The translations under genes were made by a program, and so were the position numbers. The notes below the pieces were generated by a model. The model did no database searches. It was not told where the DNA came from and was given only the letters and a program-made list of their open reading frames with translations. Below are positions 9,247 to 17,811 of a DNA stretch of 64,000 nucleotides, piece by piece. The stretch is from contig NZ_CAXBBQ010000005.1 of assembly GCF_963974575.1 (NCBI RefSeq), positions 124,001-188,000 of the forward strand. Reading direction: 5' to 3'. This DNA is from Sphingosinicella sp963974575. GTDB lineage: Bacteria > Pseudomonadota > Alphaproteobacteria > Sphingomonadales > Sphingomonadaceae. Position 1 is the stretch's first letter. Every line of letters begins with the position of its first letter.

Positions 9247-11268
9247 TTAGTGCGTGGGCGCGAACAGGTTGGCCACCATCGCCGCATCTTCGGTAAAATG
9301 GCGGCGCTGGCGATGTTCGCCAACCTTGCCCTTGTTGAAGCTATCGACCGGGCGGAAGTAGCCCATTACCCGCGTCCACACCTTGGTCCGCGTGCCGCAT
9401 TGCGGGCATTCTGGTTGCTCACCGGCCAGATAGCCATGCGTATCACAGACTGAGAACACGGGAGTCAGCGTGACATAGGGCAAGCGATAGTTGGTCAACA
9501 CCGTCTTCAAAAAGCTGCGCGCTGCAGCCGCACTCGACAGCCTCTCGCTCATGTAGAGATGCAGCACCGTGCCGCCCGTATATTTGCATTGCAGATCATT
9601 CTGCAAGTCCAGCGCCTCGAACGGATCTTCGGTGTGATCAACCGGGATCTGCGAGCTGTTCGTGTAATAGATATTCTCGCCGCTCCCCGCTTGCAGGATA
9701 TCGGGAAAACGCCTTCTGTCCTCCTTGGCGAAGCGATAAGTGGTTCCTTCGGCCGGCGTTGCCTCGAGATTATAGAGATTACCGGTACTCTCCTGATAGC
9801 TGATCAGCCGGGCACGCATATGATCCAGGATGCCGAGCGCCAGTTCGATGCCCTGCCGTTCGGTCAGGTCATGATCGTCGCCCGTGAAATTGCGCACCAT
9901 CTCGTTCATGCCATTGACCCCGATGGTGGAGAAATGGTTGCGCAGGAACGGCAGGTAGCGCGCGGTATAGGGATAGAGGCCGCGATCATACATTTTTTGC
10001 ACGAATGCCCGCTTCTTTTCGAGCGTCGAACTGGCGATATCCATCAGTCGATCGAGCTCGGTCACCAAACCTGCCAGATCATCTTTGAACCGATAGCCCA
10101 AAGCTGCCATGTTGATGGTGACAACGCCGAGTGAGCCGGTCATCTCCGCCGAGCCGAACAGGCCGTTGCCGCGCTTCAGCAATTCACGCAGATCGAGTTG
10201 CAGCCGACAACACATCGAACGCACCGCGCCGGGGGCATAGGCTTCCGGATTGGGCCGGCGTTCGCCAGTCTCCGGATCCCGCACATATTGGCTGCCGATG
10301 AAATTCTGGAAGTAAGAAGAGCCGACCTTGGCCGCATTGTCAAAAATGACCGTGGCCACCTTGCTCTCCCAGTCGAAATCCTCTGTGATGTTGACTGTCG
10401 GAATGGGGAAGGTGAAGGGCTGACCGGTGGAATCCCCTTCGGTCATCACCTCGTAGTAAGCGATGTTGATCTGTTCCATTTCCGGTGCGAAATGCGAAAA
10501 TCTCAGGTCTTCGAGGCGGCGGATGCCCATGTCGCGTGCCTGCGCGCGTGCAAGCAGAGCCTCATCGTTCAGCCCTGCGAACAGGTGCCGGTCACGATAG
10601 GTCGGGTAAAGAATGCGCAGGTCCTCGGGTACAGTGATATCGAGGGTGATGTTGGTGAAGGGGGATTGCCCCCAGCGCGCAGGCACATTGAGATTGTAGA
10701 CGAACTGGCGAATGGCCTTCTTGATCTCCGAAAATCCGAGAGAGTCGAGAAACACATAGGGCGCAAGGTAAGTGTCAAAGCTGGAAAAGGCCTGTGCTCC
10801 CGCCCATTCGGACTGGAGGATGCCAAGAAAGTTGCTCATCTGACCCAGCGCTTCACGGAAATGACGCGGAGGGCGAGAGGACACCCGGCCGGCCACGCCG
10901 TTGAAACCGTCATTTAGCAGCCCACGCAGCGACCAGCCCGCGCAATAGCCGGTCAGGCAGTCGAGATCGTGGATATGAAGATCCCCCTGCCGATGGGCCA
11001 AGCCTTCCTCCGGCGCGTAGATCGTATCGAGCCAAAAGTTGGCGATTACCTTACCCGCGACATTGCTGATCAGGCCGGCCTGGGAATAGCCTACATTGGC
11101 ATTCGCCTTGATTCGCCAGTCGGCGCCGGAGATGTATTCATCGACGGCGTCCGAACAATCGATGTTCCGCCGGGCTGCCAGCTGTACGACCGGGTCAGAG
11201 TTCGGTGGCGATACCTCGGAAGCCGCGATCAATCCTGACACATGCTCAGTGACGTCTGCTACACGCAT
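9247..11268 (-). CDS. nrdD: Anaerobic (class III) ribonucleoside-triphosphate reductase NrdD
   Basis: This glycyl-radical enzyme makes deoxynucleotides under anoxia. About 673 residues, normal length. Visible are 'GDLHIHDLDCLTGYCAGWSL' early on, the catalytic-barrel segments, a C-terminal zinc region with 'CDTHGYLAGEQPECPQCG' and the glycyl-radical loop 'RVMGYFRPVDSFN'. ATG 11268 follows a strong GGAGAGGG ribosome site; a TTG 18 bases upstream is in frame but lacks this spacing. A perfect FNR box lies 67-80 bases upstream of the start, predicting anaerobic induction. Confidence 0.95.
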   Translation of the reverse strand: MRVADVTEHVSGLIAASEVSPPNSDPVVQLAARRNIDCSDAVDEYISGADWRIKANANVGYSQAGLISNVAGKVIANFWLDTIYAPEEGLAHRQGDLHIHDLDCLTGYCAGWSLRGLLNDGFNGVAGRVSSRPPRHFREALGQMSNFLGILQSEWAGAQAFSSFDTYLAPYVFLDSLGFSEIKKAIRQFVYNLNVPARWGQSPFTNITLDITVPEDLRILYPTYRDRHLFAGLNDEALLARAQARDMGIRRLEDLRFSHFAPEMEQINIAYYEVMTEGDSTGQPFTFPIPTVNITEDFDWESKVATVIFDNAAKVGSSYFQNFIGSQYVRDPETGERRPNPEAYAPGAVRSMCCRLQLDLRELLKRGNGLFGSAEMTGSLGVVTINMAALGYRFKDDLAGLVTELDRLMDIASSTLEKKRAFVQKMYDRGLYPYTARYLPFLRNHFSTIGVNGMNEMVRNFTGDDHDLTERQGIELALGILDHMRARLISYQESTGNLYNLEATPAEGTTYRFAKEDRRRFPDILQAGSGENIYYTNSSQIPVDHTEDPFEALDLQNDLQCKYTGGTVLHLYMSERLSSAAAARSFLKTVLTNYRLPYVTLTPVFSVCDTHGYLAGEQPECPQCGTRTKVWTRVMGYFRPVDSFNKGKVGEHRQRRHFTEDAAMVANLFAPTH

Positions 11269-11334
11269 CACCCTCTCCACAATCAATATTTAGTATGCAA
11301 TTCAGCCTTGTGCGCTATATGCAGAGAGCGTGAT

Positions 11335-11348
11335 TTGATTTATATCAA
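11335..11348 (-). promoter_or_regulatory. FNR/Anr box upstream of nrdDG
   Basis: TTGATTTATATCAA matches the FNR/Anr consensus TTGAT-N4-ATCAA at every defined position. It sits 67 bases before the nrdD start codon, a normal distance for activation of an anaerobic promoter. The box overlaps the decayed 3' end of the methyltransferase remnant. FNR control of class III reductase genes is well known; binding here is inferred. Confidence 0.85.
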
Positions 11349-11763
11349 TTCAGCTCTGGTGGACGCTTGGTCTTCAGAGAAGAACGTGGATCCGAAGCGC
11401 GAACACAGACGGGTCGAAAGGCCCATCCGGTAAAGTGACAGTTGCCGCATCGGCGCAGATGAAGCGGGCATTGTCGATGCCGGCGCCGGCCGCACGGGCG
11501 AGTGGTAGCCGCAACCAGGTCCGGTGAAATATCGCCACCTCGCCGCCCGGCGCTACGGCCCTTGCGATCGCCAGGCTGGTGGCGCCGCCATCGAAGCCAA
11601 TTCCGGCCACCCGCTCGCCAAGCTGATAGGCAGCGTGGGCAAGCAACGCTTCGCCCGCCGGGGCAACGGTGTTTTCAAAGCCGGTGCGGTTGGCGAGCCA
11701 GCGCGCGCACATCTCGCCCGTCCAGTCCTCGCATTTCGGGGCCTGAGCATGATGGTGGGGCAT
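11340..11763 (-). pseudogene. Class I SAM-dependent methyltransferase remnant with several frameshifts
   Basis: The reading frame from 11763 begins like a class I methyltransferase: 'LGERVAGIGFDGGATSLAIARAVAPGGEV' is the SAM-binding motif I region. The next motif ('DISPDLVAATTR') is only found in another frame, the protein then returns to 'RAAGAGIDNARFICADAATVTLP', and a further single-base shift recovers 'DRLCSRFGSTFFSED'. At least three frame changes are therefore needed, and the C-terminal half is absent: the frame ends at a TAA near 11340. It diverges from the tetR gene and may once have been its partner. No function can remain. Confidence 0.7.
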
Positions 11764-11783
11764 CCGTCATCGTGGATCTCGTC

Positions 11784-11844
11784 ATGATGTTGTGCGCATC
11801 ATAGGTAAGACCGCAAAAAGAAAAAGTGACCAATCGCTTTCTTT
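11784..11844. promoter_or_regulatory. Candidate TetR operators upstream of the exporter operon
   Basis: Two inverted repeats lie between the methyltransferase remnant and the tetR start: ATGATG-N7-CATCAT (11784-11802) and AAAGAAA-N14-TTTCTTT (11817-11844). The second ends 16 bases before the tetR ATG. TetR regulators usually bind such repeats in their own promoter; assignment of either repeat is inference. Confidence 0.4.
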
Positions 11845-11860
11845 ATGGCAGGAGAACCCC

Positions 11861-12457
11861 ATGAACCGTCCTTATCTCTCTGCCGAAATGCGCCGGGCCG
11901 AAACCGTGGCGGCCGTAATCGAGCTGGCCGCAAGCTACGACCCGGCCACGATGACGACCGGGCAGATCGCAGCGACCATGGGCGTGTCGCAGGGCGCCCT
12001 GTTCCGTCATTTCTCGGACAAACTGGCGATCTGGACCGCCGTGCTCGAATGGACCTGCGCTGAGCTGAACCGTCGGTTCGATGCGCTTCCAGTCGGTCGC
12101 CCGCTAGCCCGACTTGAGGCAATGCTGTCCACCCACGTCGATTTCGTCATAGCGAGTCCCGGCGTTCCACGTATCCTGTTCGGCGAACTCCAGCGCGCCG
12201 GCGACACTCCTACCAAGGCTATCGTCTGCAACCTGATGGCTGGATACCGGGCCAGGGTGGCGCGCGAGCTTTGCGCCGCACGCGGTGCCGGTGAGATTGC
12301 ACAAGACACCGATGTCGATGCGGCGACCGTGATGTTCCTGGCCATGGTCCAGGGCATGGTCATGCAGGGCCTGGCTGTCGACGATTTCTCGGCCATACCC
12401 ACCTTGGCGCGCCGCCTGTTCGGGCTCTTCCGGCAAGGCCTTGGAGTAACCCCATGA
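11861..12457 (+). CDS. TetR/AcrR-family transcriptional regulator
   Basis: A 198-residue repressor-type regulator. The N-terminal helix-turn-helix is clear: 'MTTGQIAATMGVSQGALFRHFSDK' at about residues 31-54. The C-terminal ligand domain is generic. ATG 11861 follows AGGAGA at good spacing and gives the expected short N-terminal arm; an upstream in-frame start was rejected. Its stop overlaps the start of the adaptor gene (ATGA), so it is probably an autoregulated repressor of the exporter downstream. The ligand is unknown. Confidence 0.88.
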   Translation: MNRPYLSAEMRRAETVAAVIELAASYDPATMTTGQIAATMGVSQGALFRHFSDKLAIWTAVLEWTCAELNRRFDALPVGRPLARLEAMLSTHVDFVIASPGVPRILFGELQRAGDTPTKAIVCNLMAGYRARVARELCAARGAGEIAQDTDVDAATVMFLAMVQGMVMQGLAVDDFSAIPTLARRLFGLFRQGLGVTP

Positions 12458-13635
12458 ATATATCCCTGCCGCAAAGCCGAAGGGTGTGGATGCTGCTGGC
12501 TGTACTTGTGCCGCTGGTGCTTCTCCTTGTCTGGGTGGCCATCCGTTCGGGTCCGCTGGCCCCGGTCAAGGTCACGGTCGTCCGGATAGAGGAGCGCGCG
12601 ATAGCACAAGCCCTGTTCGGCATCGGCACGGTGGAGGCGCGCTACACGCACCGGATCGGTCCGACCGCGCCGGGTCGCGTTGCCAGCCTGGCCGTCGATG
12701 TCGGCGACCGGGTGGAAGCCGGGCAGCTGTTGGCCCTGATCGACCCGATCGACCTCGACCAGCGCATTGCGGCAGCATCGGGCAGCGCCGCCCGTTCAGC
12801 GGCGCTGGAGCAAGCGGCAGCTTCACAAGTGGCCGATGCCAGCGCGCGTCTTGCCCTGGCGCGCAGTGAGGCGGCGCGCGGCGAGGAACTGTTCCGGGGC
12901 GGCTGGCTGACGCGCTCCGCGCTCGACCAGCGGCGGCAAGCGCTGGCGGCAGCCGAAGCCGCGATTGCCGCCGCGCAGGCAAACCATGCCGCTGCCACGC
13001 AGGACCGCGGGCGCACCGGAGCGGAACGGGCCGCCCTGCAAGAGCAAAAGGCCAACTTGCGCCTGGTCGCGCCGAGGGCCGGGCTGGTTGTCCGCCGTCT
13101 GGCCGAACCGGGTACGACCGTGGTAGCCGGGCAAGCCGTGATCGAAGTGGTCGATCCTGGCGAACTGTGGATCAATGCGCGTTTCGACCAGACCCGTGCG
13201 GGCGGCATTGCGGCGGGCCTGCCGGCGCGCGTCGTGCTGCGTTCGCGGACCGACGCGCCCTTGAGCGGCTCTGTCCTGCGAGTGGAGCCGGTCGCCGATG
13301 CCGTGACCGAAGAGGTTCTGGCCAAAGTGACGTTTGCTGCGGGCGCAGCGCTTCCGCCCATCGGGGAACTCGCGGAAGTGACAATCGACCTTCCCGCGCG
13401 GGGACGTACTCTCGCGCTGCCGAATGGGACGGTGCACCGCCTCGGGGGCGAACTCGGCGTCTGGGTTTTGCGCGGCGGCAATCCAGAATTCGCGCCAGTG
13501 CGGCTCGGCGTGGAAGACGCCGATGGCTGGGTCCAGGTGCTGGACGGACTGGAGAAGGGTGACAAAGTGGTTCTGCACAGCGCCCGGCCGCTGTCTGGAT
13601 CCAGTCGCATCAAGGTTGCGGATAAGTTGCTGTGA
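12454..13635 (+). CDS. HlyD/RND-type periplasmic adaptor (membrane fusion protein) of an ABC exporter
   Basis: A 393-residue membrane fusion protein with an N-terminal anchor at about residues 11-30, then a biotinyl-lipoyl-like segment 'TAPGRVASLAVDVGDRVEAGQ', a long Ala-rich helical hairpin (about residues 115-195), and the returning lipoyl half 'RLVAPRAGLVVRRLAEPGTTVVAGQ'. With the FtsX-like permease and ATPase that follow it resembles DevBCA/MacAB-like exporters. The substrate is not evident; control by the TetR upstream suggests a toxic or signalling small molecule. Confidence 0.85.
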   Translation: MNISLPQSRRVWMLLAVLVPLVLLLVWVAIRSGPLAPVKVTVVRIEERAIAQALFGIGTVEARYTHRIGPTAPGRVASLAVDVGDRVEAGQLLALIDPIDLDQRIAAASGSAARSAALEQAAASQVADASARLALARSEAARGEELFRGGWLTRSALDQRRQALAAAEAAIAAAQANHAAATQDRGRTGAERAALQEQKANLRLVAPRAGLVVRRLAEPGTTVVAGQAVIEVVDPGELWINARFDQTRAGGIAAGLPARVVLRSRTDAPLSGSVLRVEPVADAVTEEVLAKVTFAAGAALPPIGELAEVTIDLPARGRTLALPNGTVHRLGGELGVWVLRGGNPEFAPVRLGVEDADGWVQVLDGLEKGDKVVLHSARPLSGSSRIKVADKLL

Positions 13636-13645
13636 AGGCGCTGCC

Positions 13646-14848
13646 ATGATCAGCCTGGCCGGCCGCGACATCCTCCATGGCTGGGGCAAGTTCGTGCTCA
13701 CCGGCGTGGGGCTGGGGCTGCTCATCGGTGTCACCCTGTCGATGGCCGGCGTCTATCGCGGGATGATCGACGATGCCCAAGCCCTGCTCGACAACAGCGG
13801 GGCCGATCTGTGGGTAGTGCAGAAGGACACGCTTGGCCCCTATGCCGAACCCTCCAGCCTGAACGAGGATACCGAGCGTCCTATCCGGGCAATGCAAGGC
13901 GTCGATCGCGCGGCCGGCGTCACCTATCTCACCATGCAGATCGCGCACCAGGGCAAGGATGTGCGGGTCATGGTAGTGGGTGCGGAAGTGGCCCAGCCTG
14001 GCGAACCGGGTCAGCCACCGCACTTGATCGCTGGCCGCCGGATCGTGCAGGGCCATTACGAGGCTGTAGCCGACGTGAAGACCGGGTTTGCCATCGGTGA
14101 TCAAGTGAAGGTGCGCCGCAACACCTATCGCATCGTCGGATTGACCAGCCGCATGGTCTCGTCCGGTGGTGATCCCATGCTGTTCCTCTCGCTCAAGGAC
14201 GCGCAGGAGGCCCAGTTCGAAAAGGACAGCGACGCCATCGTCCGGCAGCGGGCGCGCACGGCGTCCAGCCCGGTGCTGAATCCGCCCGGCAATCCGGCCG
14301 TGGCCGAAGCGGTAAATGCGGCACAGGCCAACAGCACCAATGTCAATGCAGTGCTTGTGACCGTGCTGCCTGCAACCGATTCCGAGGAGGTCGCCGCCGC
14401 GATCCGGCGCTGGCAGCGCGTGACCGTCTATACCCGCGCGCAGATGGAAGAGATCCTCGTCGAAAAGATGATCGCCAATTCGGCGCGGCAGATCGGCATG
14501 TTCCTGGTGATCTTGGCGATCGTCAGCGCGGCGATTGTCGCCTTCATTATCTACACCATGACCATCGGCAAGATCCGCGAGATCGCCGTGCTCAAGCTCA
14601 TCGGCACCCGCAACCGCACGATTGCCGCCATGATCCTGCAGCAAGCGCTGGGATTGGGGCTAATCGGCTTTGCCGTCGGCAAGATAGCCGCGACCTTCTG
14701 GGCGCCCTTCTTTCCGAAATACGTGCTGTTGCTGCCAGCCGACTCGGTGCGCGGGTTCTTTGCGGTCATGGCGATCTGCGCGCTGGCCAGTCTGCTCGCC
14801 ATTCATGCGGCACTGAAGGTCGATCCAGCGGAGGCCATCGGTGGCTGA
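13646..14848 (+). CDS. ABC transporter permease, FtsX/MacB/DevC-like
   Basis: A 400-residue permease with one N-terminal transmembrane helix ('GLGLLIGVTLSMAG'), a large periplasmic domain (about residues 45-270) and three C-terminal helices including 'IVSAAIVAFIIYTMTIGKIREIAVLKLIGTRN', the FtsX-family hallmark. The ATG at 13646 is the first with a transmembrane-compatible N-terminus, 10 bases after the adaptor stop. It ends 8 bases inside the ATPase gene. Confidence 0.88.
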   Translation: MISLAGRDILHGWGKFVLTGVGLGLLIGVTLSMAGVYRGMIDDAQALLDNSGADLWVVQKDTLGPYAEPSSLNEDTERPIRAMQGVDRAAGVTYLTMQIAHQGKDVRVMVVGAEVAQPGEPGQPPHLIAGRRIVQGHYEAVADVKTGFAIGDQVKVRRNTYRIVGLTSRMVSSGGDPMLFLSLKDAQEAQFEKDSDAIVRQRARTASSPVLNPPGNPAVAEAVNAAQANSTNVNAVLVTVLPATDSEEVAAAIRRWQRVTVYTRAQMEEILVEKMIANSARQIGMFLVILAIVSAAIVAFIIYTMTIGKIREIAVLKLIGTRNRTIAAMILQQALGLGLIGFAVGKIAATFWAPFFPKYVLLLPADSVRGFFAVMAICALASLLAIHAALKVDPAEAIGG

Positions 14849-15557
14849 GGGCATTCGCATTGAGAACCTGGTCAAGACCTATGGCAGCGGCGATACGGCG
14901 GTGCGTGCCCTGCGCGGCGTCAACATGTCGGTCGCCAAGGGCGAGGTGGTTGGCCTCATCGGGCCGTCCGGTTCGGGCAAGAGCACCCTGCTCAAGTGCT
15001 TGGGCGCCGTGATCGAGCCGACTTCGGGGCGCATGACGATCGGCGATACGGTGATCTATGACGATGGCTGGAAAGTGAGCGACCTGCGCGCGCTGCGCCG
15101 CGACCTGATCGGCTTCATCTTCCAGGCGCCCTACCTGATCCCGTTCCTTGACGTGACCGACAATATCGCGCTGCTGCCGATGCTGGCTGGCAAGCCCAAT
15201 GCCTTGGCCCGCAGGGAGGCGCGCGACCTGCTGGAGGCGCTTGACGTCGGGCACCGGGCGGTGGCTATGCCGTCGCAGCTTTCAGGGGGAGAGCAGCAGC
15301 GGGTTTCCATCGCACGCGCTCTGGTCAACCGGCCGCCAGTAATTCTCGCCGACGAGCCGACCGCACCGCTCGACAGCGTGCGCGCCCTGGCAGTGGTGGA
15401 TCTGCTCAACACCATGGCCCGGCAGTTCGAAACTGCGATCATCGTCGTGACGCACGATGAGAAGATCATTCCCACCTTCCGTCGCCTATACAACATCCGC
15501 GATGGCGTGACGCTCGAGGAGCGGCAGCACGAGGGGGGCCCCGCGCGCCGGACATGA
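14841..15557 (+). CDS. ABC transporter ATP-binding protein, LolD/MacB/DevA-like
   Basis: A 238-residue ATPase with Walker A 'GPSGSGKST', Q-loop 'IFQAPYLIPFL', signature 'LSGGEQQRVSIARAL', Walker B 'VILADEPTAPLD' and H-loop 'VVTHD'. The D-loop reads TAPLDS where most relatives have TAALDS. It starts with GTG at 14841 inside the permease end. Expected to power the adaptor-permease exporter encoded just upstream. Confidence 0.9.
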   Translation: MAEGIRIENLVKTYGSGDTAVRALRGVNMSVAKGEVVGLIGPSGSGKSTLLKCLGAVIEPTSGRMTIGDTVIYDDGWKVSDLRALRRDLIGFIFQAPYLIPFLDVTDNIALLPMLAGKPNALARREARDLLEALDVGHRAVAMPSQLSGGEQQRVSIARALVNRPPVILADEPTAPLDSVRALAVVDLLNTMARQFETAIIVVTHDEKIIPTFRRLYNIRDGVTLEERQHEGGPARRT

Positions 15558-15560
15558 TAG

Positions 15561-16010
15561 TCAGAGGGACATAGCCGATCGCCGGCGAAGCAGCTTGCGC
15601 CATTCACTGAACCACAGGACCGCACTGCCCATGGCCAGGCACATGAGCCAGTCATCTAGCGCCAGCGGCACCGTGCCGAAAGCCGTATTCAGTGGCGAAA
15701 GATGGATTACGGCTACCTGCAGCAAGGCTGACAGGAGAACCGCAGCCCATAGCCAGCGGTTTGCCATGGCAAGGGCGGGACCAGACCATCACCGTTGCTC
15801 GCATCGTCGAGGCCGATGATGCCTGCGCCGACAACGCCCAAGAATACCGTTAGCACTTCGCCCATGTTGGACGAAAGCAGGTAGCGCAGGAACTTGCGGA
15901 TATTATCGAAGTTGGCCCGGCCCTCGCGTACGGCGGAAAAGATTGTGGAGAAATTGTCGTCGGCCGGATCATATCACGCGCCGGGTCCTTGCCGGTCCGG
16001 TAACCAGTCG
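15561..16010 (-). pseudogene. P-type cation-transporting ATPase remnant (C-terminal pieces)
   Basis: The minus strand keeps scattered pieces of a calcium/cation P-type ATPase in the right order. 'GKDPARDMI' is followed after a frame change by 'DDNFSTIFSAVREGRANFDN', then 'RKFLRYLLSSNMGEVLTVFLGVV', the end of the hinge region and first helix after it. A deletion then joins to the last helix and tail, 'VIHLSPLNTAFGTVPLALDDW' through to the stop at 15561. The N-terminal 500 or more residues, including the phosphorylated Asp, are missing. It abuts the 3' end of the exporter operon tail to tail. Confidence 0.7.
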
Positions 16011-16137
16011 ATCGCCGTGCGCACGGCGAAGGTGTGACGCACCTCTTTCTTCCTCGAAACAGGGGAGAGACGCGCTTGCGGCGCTCAGCGCGGGGCGACC
16101 TATTCGCCGCGAAATATGCAGCGAATAGGAAAGTTAT

Positions 16138-16332
16138 TCACCGCACCTCGTTGAATGCCAGTTTGCAACGGCGGCAAAACGCATAGCCAGACTTGGTCTT
16201 TACCCATCCGCAAACCTGAGATCGTGGCCCCGCCAAGAGGTTGATCAGAGCCTCAAATTGACGCGTCACCGGCAGCTCTCCGTAAAAATGCAGGTCGTGT
16301 TCGCCGACGTTACACCGCTGCGTCAAGGCCAT
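16138..16332 (-). CDS. Small protein of unknown function with a Cys pair
   Basis: A 64-residue frame with 'VCGWVKTKSGYAFCRRCKLAF' near the C-terminus: three Cys that could bind a metal. No strong ribosome site precedes the ATG at 16332 and no family is recognised. It lies between the ATPase scrap and the toxin-antitoxin pair. It could be a genuine small gene or the end of a larger lost one. Confidence 0.3.
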   Translation of the reverse strand: MALTQRCNVGEHDLHFYGELPVTRQFEALINLLAGPRSQVCGWVKTKSGYAFCRRCKLAFNEVR

Positions 16333-16544
16333 CCCGGTATCCTTGATACTTTCACAAACCGCGAGCCGACGACAGTGGCGCGGTGAATTTGTCGCTCCTT
16401 AGCAGGCGGTCAATGTCACTTCGCTCGATCCTGCCACACTGGTCGCACGGGTTAATGCAGCAGTTCCTTGGACAGTGTCACCAGGCGCTTGCGTTTGTCC
16501 ACAATATCCCTTATGTTGAGGACAATCTTTTGAAGGACGATGCC

Positions 16545-16802
16545 ATGCCCAAGGCCATGACCCTGAATGTGCGTGTCAGCGGCACACTGGGCGAATTTGT
16601 TGCCAACAACATCGGCAACGATGGTGCCTATGAGAATGTCAGCGAATATGTCCGCGATCTCATCCGCCGCGACAAAGAGCGCGTCGAGGCCGAAGGGTTC
16701 GCGCGGCTGAAAGCCGAATTGACGGCCGCTTTCGCTGCGCCGGAAACGGCCTATGAAAAACTCGATGCCGATACGGTGATCGCGCGCAATACGTGGGGCT
16801 GA
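16545..16802 (+). CDS. parD: ParD-like antitoxin (CopG/RHH fold)
   Basis: An 85-residue antitoxin: 'AMTLNVRVSGTLGEFVANNI' provides the ribbon for DNA binding and 'YENVSEYVRDLIRRDKER' the following helices, both typical of ParD. The ATG at 16545 has AAGGACG upstream. The toxin gene starts 4 bases after the stop, as usual for parDE operons. It should bind ParE and autorepress the operon. Such modules stabilise plasmids or islands. Confidence 0.85.
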   Translation: MPKAMTLNVRVSGTLGEFVANNIGNDGAYENVSEYVRDLIRRDKERVEAEGFARLKAELTAAFAAPETAYEKLDADTVIARNTWG

Positions 16803-16806
16803 TCGA

Positions 16807-17121
16807 GTGGCCGGCTTTCGTATTCAAGATCGCGCGGGTCGACGCCTCGACGAAATCTACGGCTATACCCGCGATAATTGGGGTGAAGAACAGGCGGCCC
16901 ACTACATTCGAGACCTGTTCAAGCGATTCGAGGAAATCGCAGTTCGCAAGACCGCCTGGCGTCCGGTTCCGGCCGAGTTCGGAGTGGATGGCTTCTACTG
17001 TCGTCATGAGCATCATTACATTTACTGGCGGGTGCTCTCCGATGGCGCGGTAGGCATTGTCACAGTCCTTCACGAAAGAATGCACCAGCTCGAGCGCTTT
17101 CGTGAGGATCTGCCGCAGTAG
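16807..17121 (+). CDS. parE: ParE/RelE-superfamily toxin
   Basis: A 104-residue toxin with the family layout 'AGRRLDEIYGYTRDNWGEEQAAHYIRDL' at the N-terminus and 'YCRHEHHYIYWRV...VTVLHERMHQLERF' at the C-terminus. ParE proteins poison DNA gyrase; that target is inferred from the family. GTG start at 16807. Coupled to the antitoxin upstream. Confidence 0.85.
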   Translation: MAGFRIQDRAGRRLDEIYGYTRDNWGEEQAAHYIRDLFKRFEEIAVRKTAWRPVPAEFGVDGFYCRHEHHYIYWRVLSDGAVGIVTVLHERMHQLERFREDLPQ

Positions 17122-17220
17122 AGGTTGGCTCACGCTACGTAGGACAATTGCGGCGGACAGCATTCGCCTTGACTGGGGCGCTCAAATGCCAGGTCTTGCT
17201 CTTCAGGAGCCGTGGTTCGT

Positions 17221-17724
17221 TCATACCTTCCTTGAATCGTATTGAGGACTCACGCATTCGCTCCGTTCTTGCCTGGGCATGGTAGTGGAGGCGCCAACGG
17301 GATCTGCCACCGTTCTCAGCAGATGCGAAAAATCGCCCCGGCGTGCCAGCACGTCCGCGAGTGAATAGCCGTCGAGTACACGCAGGAAGGCCTGCAAAGC
17401 TTCGTCGAGAACACTGGTCAAGCCGCACGCGGGCGCGATCAGGCATGATCCGCAATCGACCAGATCAAAGCTATCTTCCGTGTGCCGGATGAGCGCACCG
17501 ACGTTGATCTCCTCCGGCGGACGCGCTAGCCGAATTCCGCCATGGCGCCCTCGCACGCTCTCCAGATAACCGGCATTCACGAGGTCGTTCACGACCTTCA
17601 TCAGGTGGTTCTTCGAGATCGCATAGGCGCCGGCAATCTCGGCGATGGGCGAAAGCCGTTCCGGTTGCCGCCCGAGATAGAGCAGCACGCGCATGGCAAA
17701 ATCCGTGTAGCGGGTGAGGCGCAT
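17221..17724 (-). CDS. nsrR: Nitric-oxide-sensing Rrf2 repressor NsrR
   Basis: A 167-residue Rrf2-family regulator. The helix-turn-helix 'PIAEIAGAYAISKNHLMKVVNDL' lies at about residues 26-48 and the cluster-binding cysteines C91, C94 and C100 ('CGSCLIAPAC') have the NsrR-type spacing; the sequence around them, 'FDLVDC...LDEALQAFLRVLDGYSLADV', is closer to NsrR than to IscR. NO disrupts the [4Fe-4S] or [2Fe-2S] cluster and releases the DNA. ATG 17724 follows AGGAG. It diverges from the globin-DUF1971-hmp operon, with matching palindromes in between. Confidence 0.9.
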   Translation of the reverse strand: MRLTRYTDFAMRVLLYLGRQPERLSPIAEIAGAYAISKNHLMKVVNDLVNAGYLESVRGRHGGIRLARPPEEINVGALIRHTEDSFDLVDCGSCLIAPACGLTSVLDEALQAFLRVLDGYSLADVLARRGDFSHLLRTVADPVGASTTMPRQERSECVSPQYDSRKV

Positions 17725-17737
17725 TGTCCCAGCTCCT

Positions 17738-17795
17738 AATGATGCATTGTCATTGCATGATTTTGTGTGCAGATATAGATGCATCAATAATGCAT
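17738..17795. promoter_or_regulatory. nsrR box: Two NsrR-type operators in the nsrR-globin intergenic region
   Basis: Two palindromes share the exact plan ATGCA-N7-TGCAT: 17742-17758 and 17779-17795. The first sits inside a longer near-perfect dyad (17738-17762), 18 bases before the nsrR start. The second ends 17 bases before the probable globin start. Rrf2/NsrR boxes are AT-flanked dyads of this general shape. Two sites with identical spacing suggest autoregulation of nsrR and NO-controlled repression of the divergent operon. Confidence 0.75.
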
Positions 17796-17811
17796 GATTT
17801 GGAGCATCGCG

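Noticed and set aside
10198..10917. Long plus-strand open frame of 239 codons
   Set aside because: Lies wholly antisense to nrdD, whose protein is clearly conserved; no family motif in the antisense frame.
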